A DNA stretch of 64,000 nucleotides, from NCBI RefSeq assembly GCF_000294655.1, contig NZ_CAHP01000011.1, positions 54,595 through 118,594 of the forward strand, written 5' to 3'. Source of the DNA: Magnetospirillum molischianum DSM 120. Its GTDB lineage: Bacteria > Pseudomonadota > Alphaproteobacteria > Rhodospirillales > Magnetospirillaceae. Positions 29,381 to 38,095 of the stretch are shown one piece after another; position 1 is the stretch's first letter; each line of letters opens with the position of its first letter. The notes under the pieces were generated by a model. It did no database searches, had not been told where the DNA came from, and saw only the letters and a program-made list of their open reading frames with translations. A program made the position numbers and the translations under genes.

Positions 29381-32020
29381 GTGACTGTTCCGCGCCCCAA
29401 ACTGTTGTTAACCCTCCTCGCCTCCTCGACGGCGGTGGCTGGTGTCGCCTATGCCGATCCGTCGTCTACCCAGACTTATACCGAGGTCGGCTCGTGGGGG
29501 CAGGCTTGGGGGGACAACGACCCGATGCCGATGGGGCCACCCCCGGCCCGCCAGAGCGAAGTACCGCCTCCCACCACCCAAGCTCCTGCCGACACATCGA
29601 ACAGGCATAAGAGTTCTTATTCCGAAGTTGGCTCGTGGGGACAGGCTTGGGACGCAAGCGAAACTGTCGTCACACCGAGAACCGAGACGGTGCCCTCCCC
29701 GGTCGTGTCCGTTCCTGCCGAGTCGATGCCGATTGCGACGCCCGCACCGATTCCAGCGTCGGCACCGATTGCGGCGACACCAGAGACTCCACCCGAATCG
29801 GTTTCCGCTCCAGCGGCAACGATCGCCGCCGAGCCGCCAATGCCGTCCGTGTCCACGGTGCGACGCCCGCCGCGTATCCTTCCTAAACCGGTGATCAAGG
29901 CCGACGAGCGCGAAGCCGGGGCCAACCCTCCGGTGAACCTGGAAGCCGACCAGATCATCTACGACCGCGAGTACGATATCGTTACCGCGCGCGGCAGAGT
30001 CGAGCTGATCCAAAATAACCGCACCATCACCGCCGACACCCTGACCTACAATCTGAAGCAAGATCTGATGGGCGCGTCAGGCCATGTGGTTCTGACCGAA
30101 CCAACCGGCGAAGTGACTAACGCCGATTACTTCGAACTGACCGGCGACATGAAGAACGGCGTCGCCCGTGATATCCGAGTCCTCCTATCGGACGATTCGC
30201 AGATGTCGGCGCAAACGGCACGGCGGAGCGGCGGCGACCGTACCGATCTCCACGACGCCATCTACACCGCATGCGAACCTTGCCGGAAACATCCCGAGCG
30301 GACCCCGCTGTGGCAGGCCAAGGCCGATCGGATCACCCACAATCAGGCCGAAGCCCAAATCGAATATCGCGACGCCTGGATCGAGCTGGCTGGTATTCCG
30401 GTCGCTTATACGCCCTATTTGTCGCATCCAGACCCGACGGTGCGGCGCAAGTCGGGCTTCCTCACCCCCAGCCCCAGCACGAACAGCACGCTGGGGCCAT
30501 CCCTCTCATTGCCCTATTTCTTCGTGATGTCGGAGAACGAGGATCTGACCCTAACGCCGCGCTTCCTGCTGGAAAAGGCCAAGGGATCCGACATCAACGA
30601 CATCGCGTCGAGCGCGATGCAGCAGCTTCAGCTTTCGGCCGAACACCGCTGGCGTGGCGTCAGCGGCGAATCGCGGACGCGAGCCAGCATCACCGCCGAC
30701 CGCAATACCGGCGACCCGCGCGGTCACATCGATGCCAAAGGGTTGTTCGACCTGGACGAAACCTGGCGGGCCGGATGGCAGGTCCAGTATCAGTCCGACC
30801 AGAACTACCGGAACCTGTATAAAGTCCGGATGGACAATGATCGTCCGTGGCTGCTGACCTCCCCCTATGTCGAAGGGTTCGGCCGCCGCAGTTATGCCCT
30901 GGCAGAAACGATGTCGTTCCAGGGGCCGCAGGTGATCAACGACGGCAACAAGGCCACGGTCGTACTGCCGCACATCTCCCATAGTCTGGTCAGCCAACCC
31001 GGATGGAACGGAAGCTACTGGACCGTTGACAGCGACATGCTGGTCTACACCCGCACGCACGGGACCGAAGCGCAACGCCTGTCGCAGCGTACCGCCTGGA
31101 GCTTGCCCGTAATTACCCCGGACGGACAGGTCTTTACCTTGACGACTGGCCTGCGCGGCGATGCCTATAACGCCGATAACCTTTCATCTGGCGGCAGCGA
31201 TACGACCGGACGAGCTCTTCCCGACGCATCGATACAATGGCGTTATCCGTTCAGCCGAACCGGCAAGACGATCAGTCAAGTGATCGAGCCGGTCGGAATG
31301 CTCGCGATCAGTCCGGTCGGCGGCAACAGCAACCGCATCCCCAACGAGGATTCGATCGATTTCGAGTTGGACGAGACCAACGTGCTGCGCCCCAACCGAC
31401 TGGTCGGCCTCGATCGGGTTGAAGGCGGCCTACGCGGTGGCTATGGCCTGCGCTGGACCGCCTATCCCCAAATCGGGGGCAAGGTCGGACTTCAGGTGGC
31501 GCAGGGCTGGCGCCAGCATACCGACGACACCTTCCGGGCCGGAAGCGGCTTTACCGATTCGTTCTCGGACTACCTTGGCCGGGTGGAAATCGTGCCGGTA
31601 GGGATGATCTCCCTCACCGATCGCATTCGACTCGACAAAGATACCCTCAAGATCAATCGCAACGAAGCAACGCTCGGCGTCGGACCGCGCGCACTCCAGG
31701 GGTGGGTCACCTACGGGTTCCTCTCCCCCAGCAGCACGGAGAACGGGATCGTCTACACCCGCCGCCAATACGTGAACTATGGAGTTTCGAGCCAAGCAAG
31801 CCAGTATTGGACATCGAATTTCAACGTAAAAGAAGATCTTGAAAAAGACGGTGGCATCCTTAGCGTTGGATCAAAGATCGGTTATAACGATGAATGCTTT
31901 GCTTTGATTTTCAGCTTCAACCGATACTTTAGTACACAGCAGGATGTTTATTCAGGATACGATGCGATGATGACCGTCGTGTTAAAGACCCTGGGGGAAG
32001 CCTCGACCAGTCTGTTCTGA
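29381..32020 (+). CDS. lptD: LPS-assembly protein LptD
   Basis: LptD is the outer-membrane beta-barrel that inserts LPS at the cell surface. From GTG 29381 (879 residues) it has a clear signal peptide (residues 1-24, ending GVAYA). An unusual low-complexity Pro/Ala/Ser segment (about 25-180) follows, then the LptA-like N-terminal domain (NLEADQIIYDREYDIVTARG) and the barrel (about 330-879, with the family motif SHPDPTVRRKSGFLTP). The motif YxEVGSWGQAW occurs twice, at residues 33-43 and 80-90. A longer frame to 29297 would overlap lptF and bury the signal peptide. The stop overlaps surA by one base (TGATG). Confidence 0.92.
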   Translation: MTVPRPKLLLTLLASSTAVAGVAYADPSSTQTYTEVGSWGQAWGDNDPMPMGPPPARQSEVPPPTTQAPADTSNRHKSSYSEVGSWGQAWDASETVVTPRTETVPSPVVSVPAESMPIATPAPIPASAPIAATPETPPESVSAPAATIAAEPPMPSVSTVRRPPRILPKPVIKADEREAGANPPVNLEADQIIYDREYDIVTARGRVELIQNNRTITADTLTYNLKQDLMGASGHVVLTEPTGEVTNADYFELTGDMKNGVARDIRVLLSDDSQMSAQTARRSGGDRTDLHDAIYTACEPCRKHPERTPLWQAKADRITHNQAEAQIEYRDAWIELAGIPVAYTPYLSHPDPTVRRKSGFLTPSPSTNSTLGPSLSLPYFFVMSENEDLTLTPRFLLEKAKGSDINDIASSAMQQLQLSAEHRWRGVSGESRTRASITADRNTGDPRGHIDAKGLFDLDETWRAGWQVQYQSDQNYRNLYKVRMDNDRPWLLTSPYVEGFGRRSYALAETMSFQGPQVINDGNKATVVLPHISHSLVSQPGWNGSYWTVDSDMLVYTRTHGTEAQRLSQRTAWSLPVITPDGQVFTLTTGLRGDAYNADNLSSGGSDTTGRALPDASIQWRYPFSRTGKTISQVIEPVGMLAISPVGGNSNRIPNEDSIDFELDETNVLRPNRLVGLDRVEGGLRGGYGLRWTAYPQIGGKVGLQVAQGWRQHTDDTFRAGSGFTDSFSDYLGRVEIVPVGMISLTDRIRLDKDTLKINRNEATLGVGPRALQGWVTYGFLSPSSTENGIVYTRRQYVNYGVSSQASQYWTSNFNVKEDLEKDGGILSVGSKIGYNDECFALIFSFNRYFSTQQDVYSGYDAMMTVVLKTLGEASTSLF

Positions 32021-33321
32021 TGAGCGGACGGTCACGGCAAACGATGTCAAAGGGGATCGCAGGAATGGTACTTGCTCGTTTCATCGCCCTGGTCATCGCC
32101 GGGCTGATGCTGTCGGCGGTCACGCCGACAGCGGCCGAAGAGGTCGATCGCATTGCCGCCGTGGTCAATGACGACATCATTTCAATTCGTGATCTCGACG
32201 CACGGGTCAGGCTGGCTCTGGTGGTTTCGAATCTGCCTGATTCGTTAGAGAATCGCCGCCGCCTGTTGCCCCAGGTGATGCGCAAGATGATCGACGAGCA
32301 CCTTCAGATGCAAGAGGCGGCCCGCGTCAAAATCCAAGTCAGTTCAGAGGAATTAAACCGCGCCATCGCCTCGATCGAACGTCAGAACCGGATGAAGCCC
32401 GGCGAATTGCTCGCCCAATTGGGCAATGCCGGCGTCGATACCGATGCCGTGCGCGAACAAATCCGCGCCGATATCGCCTGGATGCGGGTGGTGGGACGTC
32501 TGCTCCAACCCACCGTCAGGGTTGGCGAGGAGGAAATCACCGAACGCCTGGAAAACATCCGTCAGCAAATCGGGCATCCCGAATACATGCTGGCTGAGAT
32601 TGTCCTTCCGGTCGATACGCCTGTGCAGGAAGAGGAAGCGCGCCGTCTGGGCGAACGTCTGCTCGATCAGATCAAGGCCGGCGCGCCGTTCCAGGCCCTG
32701 GCCCGCCAGTTCTCGCAAAGCAGCAGCGCCGCCAATGGCGGCATGCTCGGTTGGATTGGCGAAGCCTCGCTCGACGACGATTTGCGCGACCCGGTCGGCC
32801 AGTTGAATAAAGGACAGGTCAGCGGACTGATCCGGGGCAGCAGCGGCTATAGCATCGTTCTTGTCGTTGACCGCCGGATCACCGGCGCCACCGCCGAACC
32901 CGATATGATGACCCTGTTCCGTCTGGTTTTCCCCGCCCCCTCGGGCAAGGCACCGCCGCGTGACCAGATGGTGGCCAAGGCCACCTCAATGACCGCCACG
33001 GCCAAGGATTGCGACACGATTGAAGATTTGTCGAATGAACTCAATTCATCCAAATCCGGTCGATTGGACAATGTTCGTCCGTCCAGCTTGCCGCCAGAGG
33101 TCGCCAAGGCCATCAATGGGCTTCCGGTCGGCCGGGCCAGCGCTCCGATCGACACGCCCGATGGCTTGGCCGTCTTTATGATTTGTTCAGGCGGCGGTAC
33201 TGCCGGACTGCCTAGCCGCAGTCAGCTACGCCGCCAGATCGAAGACGAACGGGTCGAGTTGCTGGCGCGTCGTCACATCCGCGACCTGCGTCGTGCCGCC
33301 TTCGTCGATTTCCGGCTGTAA
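32020..33321 (+). CDS. surA: SurA-type periplasmic peptidyl-prolyl isomerase/chaperone
   Basis: SurA escorts outer-membrane proteins, including LptD, across the periplasm. The 433-residue precursor has a signal segment (ARFIALVIAGLMLSAVTPTAA), the SurA N-terminal domain (VDRIAAVVNDDIISIRDLDARVR) and a parvulin domain at about residues 180-290 (PEYMLAEIVLP, FSQSSSAANGGMLGWI). A degenerate second parvulin-like region follows. The start overlaps the lptD stop by one base; ATG 32044 is an alternative. Its position in lptF-lptD-surA-pdxA-rsmA is the conserved order. Confidence 0.93.
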   Translation: MSGRSRQTMSKGIAGMVLARFIALVIAGLMLSAVTPTAAEEVDRIAAVVNDDIISIRDLDARVRLALVVSNLPDSLENRRRLLPQVMRKMIDEHLQMQEAARVKIQVSSEELNRAIASIERQNRMKPGELLAQLGNAGVDTDAVREQIRADIAWMRVVGRLLQPTVRVGEEEITERLENIRQQIGHPEYMLAEIVLPVDTPVQEEEARRLGERLLDQIKAGAPFQALARQFSQSSSAANGGMLGWIGEASLDDDLRDPVGQLNKGQVSGLIRGSSGYSIVLVVDRRITGATAEPDMMTLFRLVFPAPSGKAPPRDQMVAKATSMTATAKDCDTIEDLSNELNSSKSGRLDNVRPSSLPPEVAKAINGLPVGRASAPIDTPDGLAVFMICSGGGTAGLPSRSQLRRQIEDERVELLARRHIRDLRRAAFVDFRL

Positions 33322-33329
33322 GTGATTCA

Positions 33330-34346
33330 ATGACACACACATCTCCTCCTCTCGCCCTGACCATGGGCGAACCGGCTGGCATCGGCGGCGATATCGCCCT
33401 GGCCGCCTGGGTCCGCCGCGCCGAAGGCGTGCCCCCTTTCGTGATGATCGATAATCCCGAGCGATTGACCCGACTGGCGGCACGACTGGGGCTGGACGTG
33501 ACGGTGCGCCCCGTTGCCTCAGCCTCCGAGGCGACCGACCTGTTCCCACACGCCCTGCCAGTCTTGCCGCTGCCATTACCCCACCCCGTCGAACCTGGAT
33601 TCCCCAATTCAGCCAACGCAGTAACCGTCGCCGCCGCGATTGAGCGGGCGGTACGGCTGGCCCTGAGCGGCGAAGTCGCGGGTATCGTCACCAACCCGAT
33701 TCATAAGAAGGTGATGTATCAGGGCGGGTTCCGTTATCCCGGCCACACCGAGTTCCTGGCGGCGCTGGCCAAGCCCCTGGCTGGGCGCGAAGTCATGATG
33801 TTGACCTGCCCTGGTTTACGTGTGGTTCCGGTCTCGATTCATGTCGCCCTGGCCCAGGCGGTGACGACCCTGAGCATCGAGGCGATCGTCGCCGTTGGAA
33901 CCGTGACCGCCCAAGCCCTGACGCGCGATTTCGGCATCGCCTCGCCCCGCTTGGCCGTTGCGGGACTGAATCCTCACGCGGGTGAGGGGGGAACGATGGG
34001 ACGAGAAGATATCGATATCGTCGCCCCAGCCGTCGAGCGTCTGCGACAGTCCGGGATCGACGCTATCGGCCCGTTGCCCGCCGATACTCTGTTCCACGAA
34101 CGGGCCAGACGGGGATATGACGCGGCGCTGTGCATGTATCACGATCAGGCTCTGATCCCGCTGAAAACGATCGGCTTTGACCGTGGAGTCAATATCACCC
34201 TGGGTCTGCCGGTGGTGAGAACCTCCCCCGATCACGGCACCGCCTTCGATCTGGCCGGAAGCGGCCGAGCCGGAGCCGACAGCCTGATCGCCGCCCTTAA
34301 GAGCGCCGCAGAGATTGCCGCCAACCGCGCCCGCTCGCATGTCTGA
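33330..34346 (+). CDS. pdxA: 4-hydroxythreonine-4-phosphate dehydrogenase
   Basis: PdxA oxidises 4-phosphohydroxy-L-threonine in the DXP-dependent pyridoxal-phosphate pathway. The 338-residue protein has the family start [15 protein letters not shown] and the substrate region [24 protein letters not shown]. The conserved [18 protein letters not shown] and [18 protein letters not shown] stretches are also present. It starts 8 bases after surA and overlaps rsmA by 8 bases. Confidence 0.95.
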   Translation: MTHTSPPLALTMGEPAGIGGDIALAAWVRRAEGVPPFVMIDNPERLTRLAARLGLDVTVRPVASASEATDLFPHALPVLPLPLPHPVEPGFPNSANAVTVAAAIERAVRLALSGEVAGIVTNPIHKKVMYQGGFRYPGHTEFLAALAKPLAGREVMMLTCPGLRVVPVSIHVALAQAVTTLSIEAIVAVGTVTAQALTRDFGIASPRLAVAGLNPHAGEGGTMGREDIDIVAPAVERLRQSGIDAIGPLPADTLFHERARRGYDAALCMYHDQALIPLKTIGFDRGVNITLGLPVVRTSPDHGTAFDLAGSGRAGADSLIAALKSAAEIAANRARSHV

Positions 34347-35178
34347 TCTCCCCCCCCTGCGTGAGGTGATCGCCCGCCATGGCCTGGACGCGCGCAAGTC
34401 GCTGGGTCAGCACTTTCTATTCGATCTCAATCTGACCGGACGGATTGCGAGGGCAGCCGGAGACCTTTCGGTCGGTACGGTGATCGAGATCGGTCCCGGC
34501 CCTGGCGGCCTGACCCGCGCCTTGCTGGATGCCGGAGCGCGACAGGTGATCGCGATCGAACGCGATGACCGCGCCATCGCGATTCAGGATGAAATCGCCG
34601 CCGCCTATCCCGGACGGCTTCAGATCATCGCTGCCGACGCACTGGAAATAGATGCGGCGACCCTGGGGGAAACGCCGCGCCGGATTGTCGCCAATCTGCC
34701 CTATAATATCTCAACCGTCTTGCTGCTCGCCTGGCTACGCCGGGCCGAGGCGTTCGAGCGGATGGTTCTGATGTTCCAAAAAGAGGTGGTTGACCGCCTC
34801 GCCGCCGCGCCGGGATCGTCCCAGTATGGGCGATTGTCGGTGATTACCCAGTGGCTGTGCGAGGTCAGGCCCCTGTTCAACGTCGATCGGCGCGCCTTCA
34901 CCCCACCTCCCACAGTGACATCGACGGTCGCCGAGATCATCCCCCGCCCCGCCCCACTGGCACCGGCCCGGTTCGAGACAATGGAGCGGGTTACCGCGGC
35001 GGCATTCGGCCAGCGGCGCAAGATGCTGCGATCAAGCCTGAAAGCGCTGGGAAACGCTGAAGCGCTGATCGCGGCCGCCGGTCTTGACCCGACCCAGCGG
35101 GCAGAGACGGTTCCGGTGGAAGGATTTTGCGCACTGGCCCGCGCCGTCGAGGCCGCGTCCGGGTCCGATCGGTTGTAG
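34339..35178 (+). CDS. rsmA: 16S rRNA dimethyladenosine transferase RsmA (KsgA)
   Basis: RsmA dimethylates A1518 and A1519 of 16S rRNA using SAM. From ATG 34339 (279 residues) it shows the family opening [15 protein letters not shown], the SAM-binding [14 protein letters not shown] and the catalytic NLPYN motif. It also has [11 protein letters not shown] and the C-terminal [12 protein letters not shown]. The frame extends 8 codons upstream, but homologues start at the [11 protein letters not shown] position. The 8-base overlap with pdxA suggests translational coupling at the end of the operon. Confidence 0.96.
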   Translation: MSDLPPLREVIARHGLDARKSLGQHFLFDLNLTGRIARAAGDLSVGTVIEIGPGPGGLTRALLDAGARQVIAIERDDRAIAIQDEIAAAYPGRLQIIAADALEIDAATLGETPRRIVANLPYNISTVLLLAWLRRAEAFERMVLMFQKEVVDRLAAAPGSSQYGRLSVITQWLCEVRPLFNVDRRAFTPPPTVTSTVAEIIPRPAPLAPARFETMERVTAAAFGQRRKMLRSSLKALGNAEALIAAAGLDPTQRAETVPVEGFCALARAVEAASGSDRL

Positions 35179-35210
35179 CGTCGAACGTCTCCTTAGCTTA
35201 GGCTGAGGCC

Positions 35211-36350
35211 ATGCAGGAACACATCGCCCCCCCGCAGAACGCTTCCACGGCCACCGGAGAGGAAACGGTTCGGCCGCCCGAGGCGTTCGCCGCTCTGCTC
35301 GACCAGGTTCTGGCCGGCCTGCCCGAGCCGGAACCCGACGCCAAGCCGGAATCGCTCCCGGACCCGCCGCCGCCGATCCCCTCGGTCCTCACCGTTAACG
35401 ACCAGTCGCTGCACGACCGCCGTCATCCCAGCATGCTGGAGCGGCTGTTCGGACGCCGCCGCACGGGACATGCCCAGTTGCCACCCAACATTCTAATGGG
35501 CGACGATGAGGCGGAACACCAACTTCACGACGAACAGAGCGCAGTTCTTTTGCGACAGGTTCAGACGATCTGGCAGACGCAGGACTCAACTCCGATGCCA
35601 GTCCCCGTGTCCAATATGACATCCTCTCCCGCCGCCGTCCCCGGCAGCGTTCATGATCGTGACGAGCTGATTCGCCGGATCGAGGCGGCAACCCCGGATG
35701 GAATGGGAACACTGGAAATACCGGAGCGGCAGGATGCGCTGGAGGCTCTGCTGGCGACACCTCCCAACGATTTCTTCGCTCAGGATCTTCTGCGGGCATG
35801 CTGGCCCAAGCGCGGCGTCACCAGCCGGGGCGCCCTGGCGGTCGCGCTGAACCTGTCATCCTCTTTCGGCCGGACGGGGCGCTTCCCGCTGGCATCGGTC
35901 CAGGCATGGCGCTTGCTTGATCCAATCGTGTTCCGCGAAGCATTGTCGCAGCAACTTACCGCCATTTCCGATCTCATCTTGAACGGCCAAAAGCCGAATG
36001 CGCCCGCATTGACCCTTGAACATGGCGAGATCGAGCTGATCGAATATCTGTTCGAAACGCTGGAGCCGGGAGAAACGCCCGAGTTGCTCGCCTCGGTGAT
36101 GGAATTCAAGGGGCTGTCGGGCCGCCGCTTTGGATTGGTGCGACGGATTCCAACACGAGCCCGTCACCGCATCGACACAATCGATACGGCGCGGCGCGGC
36201 GCGTCTTTACCCAGTCTATTCCAATCGCGGAGGTTACTGCTGCACTTGTCCGATCACAGCAGCTTTTCCCCGCTGGCCGAGGCCGCTCTGCGTGCCTTGA
36301 CCGAGATCGAGACACTGATCGAACAGGTGGCGAAGGAAACGGAACGATGA
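35211..36350 (+). CDS. Hypothetical protein, 379 residues
   Basis: I do not recognise this family. The N-terminal 150 residues are Pro-rich and probably disordered (EPEPDAKPESLPDPPPPIPS). The C-terminal 220 residues look folded and helical, with a region DALEALLATPPNDFFAQDLLRACWPK and a histidine-bearing tail. It has no signal peptide or transmembrane segment. Its stop overlaps the start of a small four-cysteine protein (ATGA), so the two are likely translated together. It follows rsmA by 32 bases and may be part of that transcript. Confidence 0.65.
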   Translation: MQEHIAPPQNASTATGEETVRPPEAFAALLDQVLAGLPEPEPDAKPESLPDPPPPIPSVLTVNDQSLHDRRHPSMLERLFGRRRTGHAQLPPNILMGDDEAEHQLHDEQSAVLLRQVQTIWQTQDSTPMPVPVSNMTSSPAAVPGSVHDRDELIRRIEAATPDGMGTLEIPERQDALEALLATPPNDFFAQDLLRACWPKRGVTSRGALAVALNLSSSFGRTGRFPLASVQAWRLLDPIVFREALSQQLTAISDLILNGQKPNAPALTLEHGEIELIEYLFETLEPGETPELLASVMEFKGLSGRRFGLVRRIPTRARHRIDTIDTARRGASLPSLFQSRRLLLHLSDHSSFSPLAEAALRALTEIETLIEQVAKETER

Positions 36351-36535
36351 GCGGCTGGGGCTGTGTCCACGAAATCCAGGAACAATGTTCGCGATTGGGC
36401 AACCTCCCATGCGATCCCGGTATGAAAGGCTGCATCCTGGCCGGGCGGTTCCGCTTTTCCAATCCAGACAAAAACCGACGCCGCGACCCGGTCGAAAGAA
36501 ATACACCCCCCCCTTCTCCTGCTCCCAAGGATTGA
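36347..36535 (+). CDS. Small cysteine-motif protein
   Basis: This 62-residue protein is coupled to the upstream gene by an ATGA overlap. Cysteines occur in the arrangement GWGC-x7-C-x7-CDPG-x3-GC, all within the first 30 residues. A basic, Pro-rich tail follows. The CDPGMKGC block looks conserved rather than random and suggests a small zinc or redox site. I cannot assign a function. The overlap and good composition argue that it is a real gene. Confidence 0.6.
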   Translation: MSGWGCVHEIQEQCSRLGNLPCDPGMKGCILAGRFRFSNPDKNRRRDPVERNTPPPSPAPKD

Positions 36536-36625
36536 CGGTCGACGCAGCGATAGCGTTAAGTCAAAAAACCCAACAAAGCGTCCGCCAGAGACGTCGGGAT
36601 ACACAACGAATAGGAAGGGGACGCG

Positions 36626-38044
36626 ATGACAACGGAGGCTTGGACCGAAAACGGAGCTAATAATCCGGCGAAAGATCTTTTCGCCGCCGAAATCCTGCGC
36701 AAGATCGATGCCCTTAGCCTTGAGGTTGCCGATATCGCCGGGACCATGGACGGCTTAACCCGTTTCGTGACCCACCAGAAAGAGTTGTTCGACCATCTAA
36801 AATGTATCGCCCACACCATGGTCGAAACCATCGGCGCAATTGACGCCGCCGGGCGCGAAGCCCGCGCCGTCACCGAACGCGCCGGACGGGAATCGAGCGA
36901 ATCGCTCCAAACGATCGATCAGGCTCTGACCGGCGTTAAAAGTCTCGTCGCTTCGGTCCAAGGGATTGAAGAACGGCTGGAGGGGTTGGAGGGCGCTCTG
37001 GGCAATGTCAGCTCAATGTCGCGCAACATTCAGAAAATCACCCGCCAGACCAATCTGCTGGCTTTGAACGCGACGATCGAGGCGGCGCGCGCTGGCGAGG
37101 CGGGCAAAGGTTTCGCCGTCGTCGCCAACGAGGTCAAGACCCTGGCCCGCCAGACCGCCGACGTTACCGATGGCATCGATGATACGGTGAAGAAGCTGTC
37201 CGGCTCTGTCACCGATTTGATTCAAAGCTCGACCAGCACCCTTCGGATGGCGGATTCGGTCGGGACCGGGGTTGGTGTCATCAACCACGCCGTCGCGATC
37301 TTCGGCGAGGCAATCGGCACCGTTGATAGTAAGGTCGGCGACATCTCGCGCTCGGCCACCGATTCCCTATCGCAATGCAGTGTGGTGATCGAGGAGATCG
37401 ACCGTTTCTTCGAGGGTATCGCCCTGACCAGCGACAGCCTACGCCGCGCCGACAAACGCATCGCCTCGCTGCTCGGCAATTCCGAGGAATTGATGGGGTT
37501 CATCGCCAGTTCAGGCTTTCGCACCGACGACACCCCCTTCATCGAGCAGGCCCAGACCACTGCCCGCGCCGTCGCCCAAACCTTCGAAGCGGCGGTCGAT
37601 TCGGGCCGCATCTCTCTCAACGACCTGTTCGACGAGGATTACCGCCCCGTCGCCGATACGAACCCGCAACAGGTTCTCACCCGCGCCACCGCCCTGACCG
37701 ACGATGTGCTGCCCGCTTTACAGGAACCGGTACTGGCATTCGATCCCCGCGTTGCTTTTTGTGTTTCCATTGATCGCAACGGCTATATCCCGACCCACAA
37801 TCTTAAGGTCTCGAAGCCCCAGGGCACCGATCCGGTGTGGAATAACGCCAATTGCCGGAACCGCCGTCTGTTCAACGACCGAACCGGCCTCCACGCCGGA
37901 CAGAACACGGCACCGTTCCTGCTCCAGACCTACCGCCGCGACATGGGCGGCGGCACCTTTGTGATGATGAAGGACATCTCGGCCCCAATCTTCGTCAAAG
38001 GACGCCATTGGGGCGGGCTGCGGATTGGTTTCCGCATCGAATAG
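36626..38044 (+). CDS. Soluble methyl-accepting chemotaxis-type protein with C-terminal sensor domain
   Basis: This 472-residue protein has no transmembrane helix or HAMP domain. The signalling hairpin lies at about residues 45-290, with the highly conserved tip [30 protein letters not shown]. The C-terminal 110 residues form a sensor-like module with the motifs [30 protein letters not shown] and [10 protein letters not shown]. This module is common at the C-terminus of cytoplasmic chemoreceptors in Rhodospirillales. It probably senses an intracellular or redox cue and signals to CheA. ATG 36626 has AGGAAGGGG upstream. Confidence 0.88.
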   Translation: MTTEAWTENGANNPAKDLFAAEILRKIDALSLEVADIAGTMDGLTRFVTHQKELFDHLKCIAHTMVETIGAIDAAGREARAVTERAGRESSESLQTIDQALTGVKSLVASVQGIEERLEGLEGALGNVSSMSRNIQKITRQTNLLALNATIEAARAGEAGKGFAVVANEVKTLARQTADVTDGIDDTVKKLSGSVTDLIQSSTSTLRMADSVGTGVGVINHAVAIFGEAIGTVDSKVGDISRSATDSLSQCSVVIEEIDRFFEGIALTSDSLRRADKRIASLLGNSEELMGFIASSGFRTDDTPFIEQAQTTARAVAQTFEAAVDSGRISLNDLFDEDYRPVADTNPQQVLTRATALTDDVLPALQEPVLAFDPRVAFCVSIDRNGYIPTHNLKVSKPQGTDPVWNNANCRNRRLFNDRTGLHAGQNTAPFLLQTYRRDMGGGTFVMMKDISAPIFVKGRHWGGLRIGFRIE

Positions 38045-38052
38045 GCGCGTAA

Positions 38053-38071
38053 GGGAGGCCAATGGCCTCCC
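38053..38071. terminator. Hairpin between convergent chemoreceptor gene and alaS
   Basis: A perfect 8-bp stem GGGAGGCC/GGCCTCCC with a 3-base loop sits nine bases after the chemoreceptor stop. There is no strong T-tract on either strand. It is a probable shared 3'-end hairpin. Confidence 0.5.
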
Positions 38072-38095
38072 CCAGCAATAAAAAACAGCCCGACC

